Assembly: GCA_903895725.1 (NCBI GenBank)
Contig: CAITUV010000008.1
Location: forward strand, 124,001 to 188,000
Reading direction: 5' to 3'
DNA length: 64,000 bases
Source of the DNA: an uncultured Myxococcales bacterium
GTDB lineage: Bacteria; Myxococcota_A; UBA9042; CAIXZC01
Position numbers and translations under genes: made by a program
In this document: in pieces, positions 63,856 through 64,000 of the stretch
Layout: each line of letters starts with the position of its first letter
Numbering within the stretch: position 1 is the first letter of the stretch
Notes under the pieces: generated by a model
The model's database searches: none
Told to the model about the DNA's origin: nothing
Seen by the model: the letters and a program-made list of their open reading frames with translations, nothing else

Positions 63856-64000
63856 ATGAGTGAAGTCAATCCCAACCTGCCTGCAACACCGCCGGGAGAA
63901 AGATGCCGGAACGTGCTGAGGACGATCTACCAGCCCTGGGTCTGGTTGTTTTTCATGCCGGTGTTCGGCGTGTGGACCGCATTCATGAGCCTTGCGGCCA
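63856..64000 (+). CDS. Membrane protein, 5' end only
   Basis: The first 48 codons, from ATG 63856 (GGGGGAG upstream), run off the window. After a polar start (SEVNPNLPATPPGERC), a hydrophobic stretch FFMPVFGVWTAFMSLAA begins. The phrase RTIYQPWVWLFFMP resembles the N-terminus of some 1-acylglycerol-3-phosphate acyltransferases, but too little is visible to decide. Confidence 0.5.
   Translation, partial: MSEVNPNLPATPPGERCRNVLRTIYQPWVWLFFMPVFGVWTAFMSLAA

Overview
The window is GC-rich. It carries several secreted lipoproteins built on one cysteine-rich module (CxPxC…CGxDxCGxxCGxC), often joined to formylglycine-generating-enzyme-like (FGE) domains. That style is typical of Myxococcota and related deltaproteobacteria, so such an organism is the best guess. 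No rRNA or phylogenetic marker is present to confirm it.

Three zones can be separated. (1) 1-9.3 kb is a scar of mobile-DNA debris: a phage-type adenine methyltransferase that seems broken by a small inversion, a double-FGE lipoprotein, a thioredoxin-like protein, a Mu gpF-like head gene, a large serine recombinase lacking its catalytic domain, a two-gene zinc-ribbon/ankyrin module, and a second recombinase 3' end. (2) 9.3-39.5 kb lies between two 217-bp direct repeats, the right one abutting an intact tRNA-Ala(CGC), so it looks like an island. It holds a 7-deazapurine-in-DNA (Dpd) modification/restriction system: a preQ0 pathway (queC, queE, queD, folE2), base exchange into DNA (dpdA, dpdB and a dpdC candidate), and a translationally coupled block dpdE-F-G-H-I-J-K (three helicases, a large ATPase, a PLD nuclease and two unknowns). 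dpdD was not found. After dpdK come a phage tail remnant, a third recombinase remnant and two cysteine-rich lipoproteins. (3) 39.5-64 kb looks like chromosome: lipoproteins, transporters, a PIG-L deacetylase and a YchF/Obg-like TGS protein, with an unusual nitrogenase-like locus at 44.6-54.4 kb.

The nitrogenase-like locus is the most novel part. One ORF (1080 aa) fuses a complete NifH-type Fe protein, a linker of in-frame 39-bp repeats, a region of unknown function and a nitrogenase component-1 domain. A second component-1-like subunit follows with an ATGA overlap. Divergently transcribed are two radical SAM proteins (one with an N-terminal region suggestive of a Rossmann fold) and an FAD oxidoreductase; a Cam-type gamma carbonic anhydrase and an unknown protein follow on the other strand. 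No nif assembly genes or chlorophyll genes are visible here. The substrate is unknown; reductive chemistry on a tetrapyrrole-like or small C1/S/N compound is only a hypothesis.

In the Dpd island the likely flow is: GTP is converted by FolE2 and QueD/E/C to preQ0; DpdA with DpdB exchanges guanine in DNA for preQ0; the DpdC candidate may further convert the base; DpdE-K would act on unmodified DNA. A good sigma70-like promoter (16475-16504) separates the modification genes from the helicase/nuclease block.
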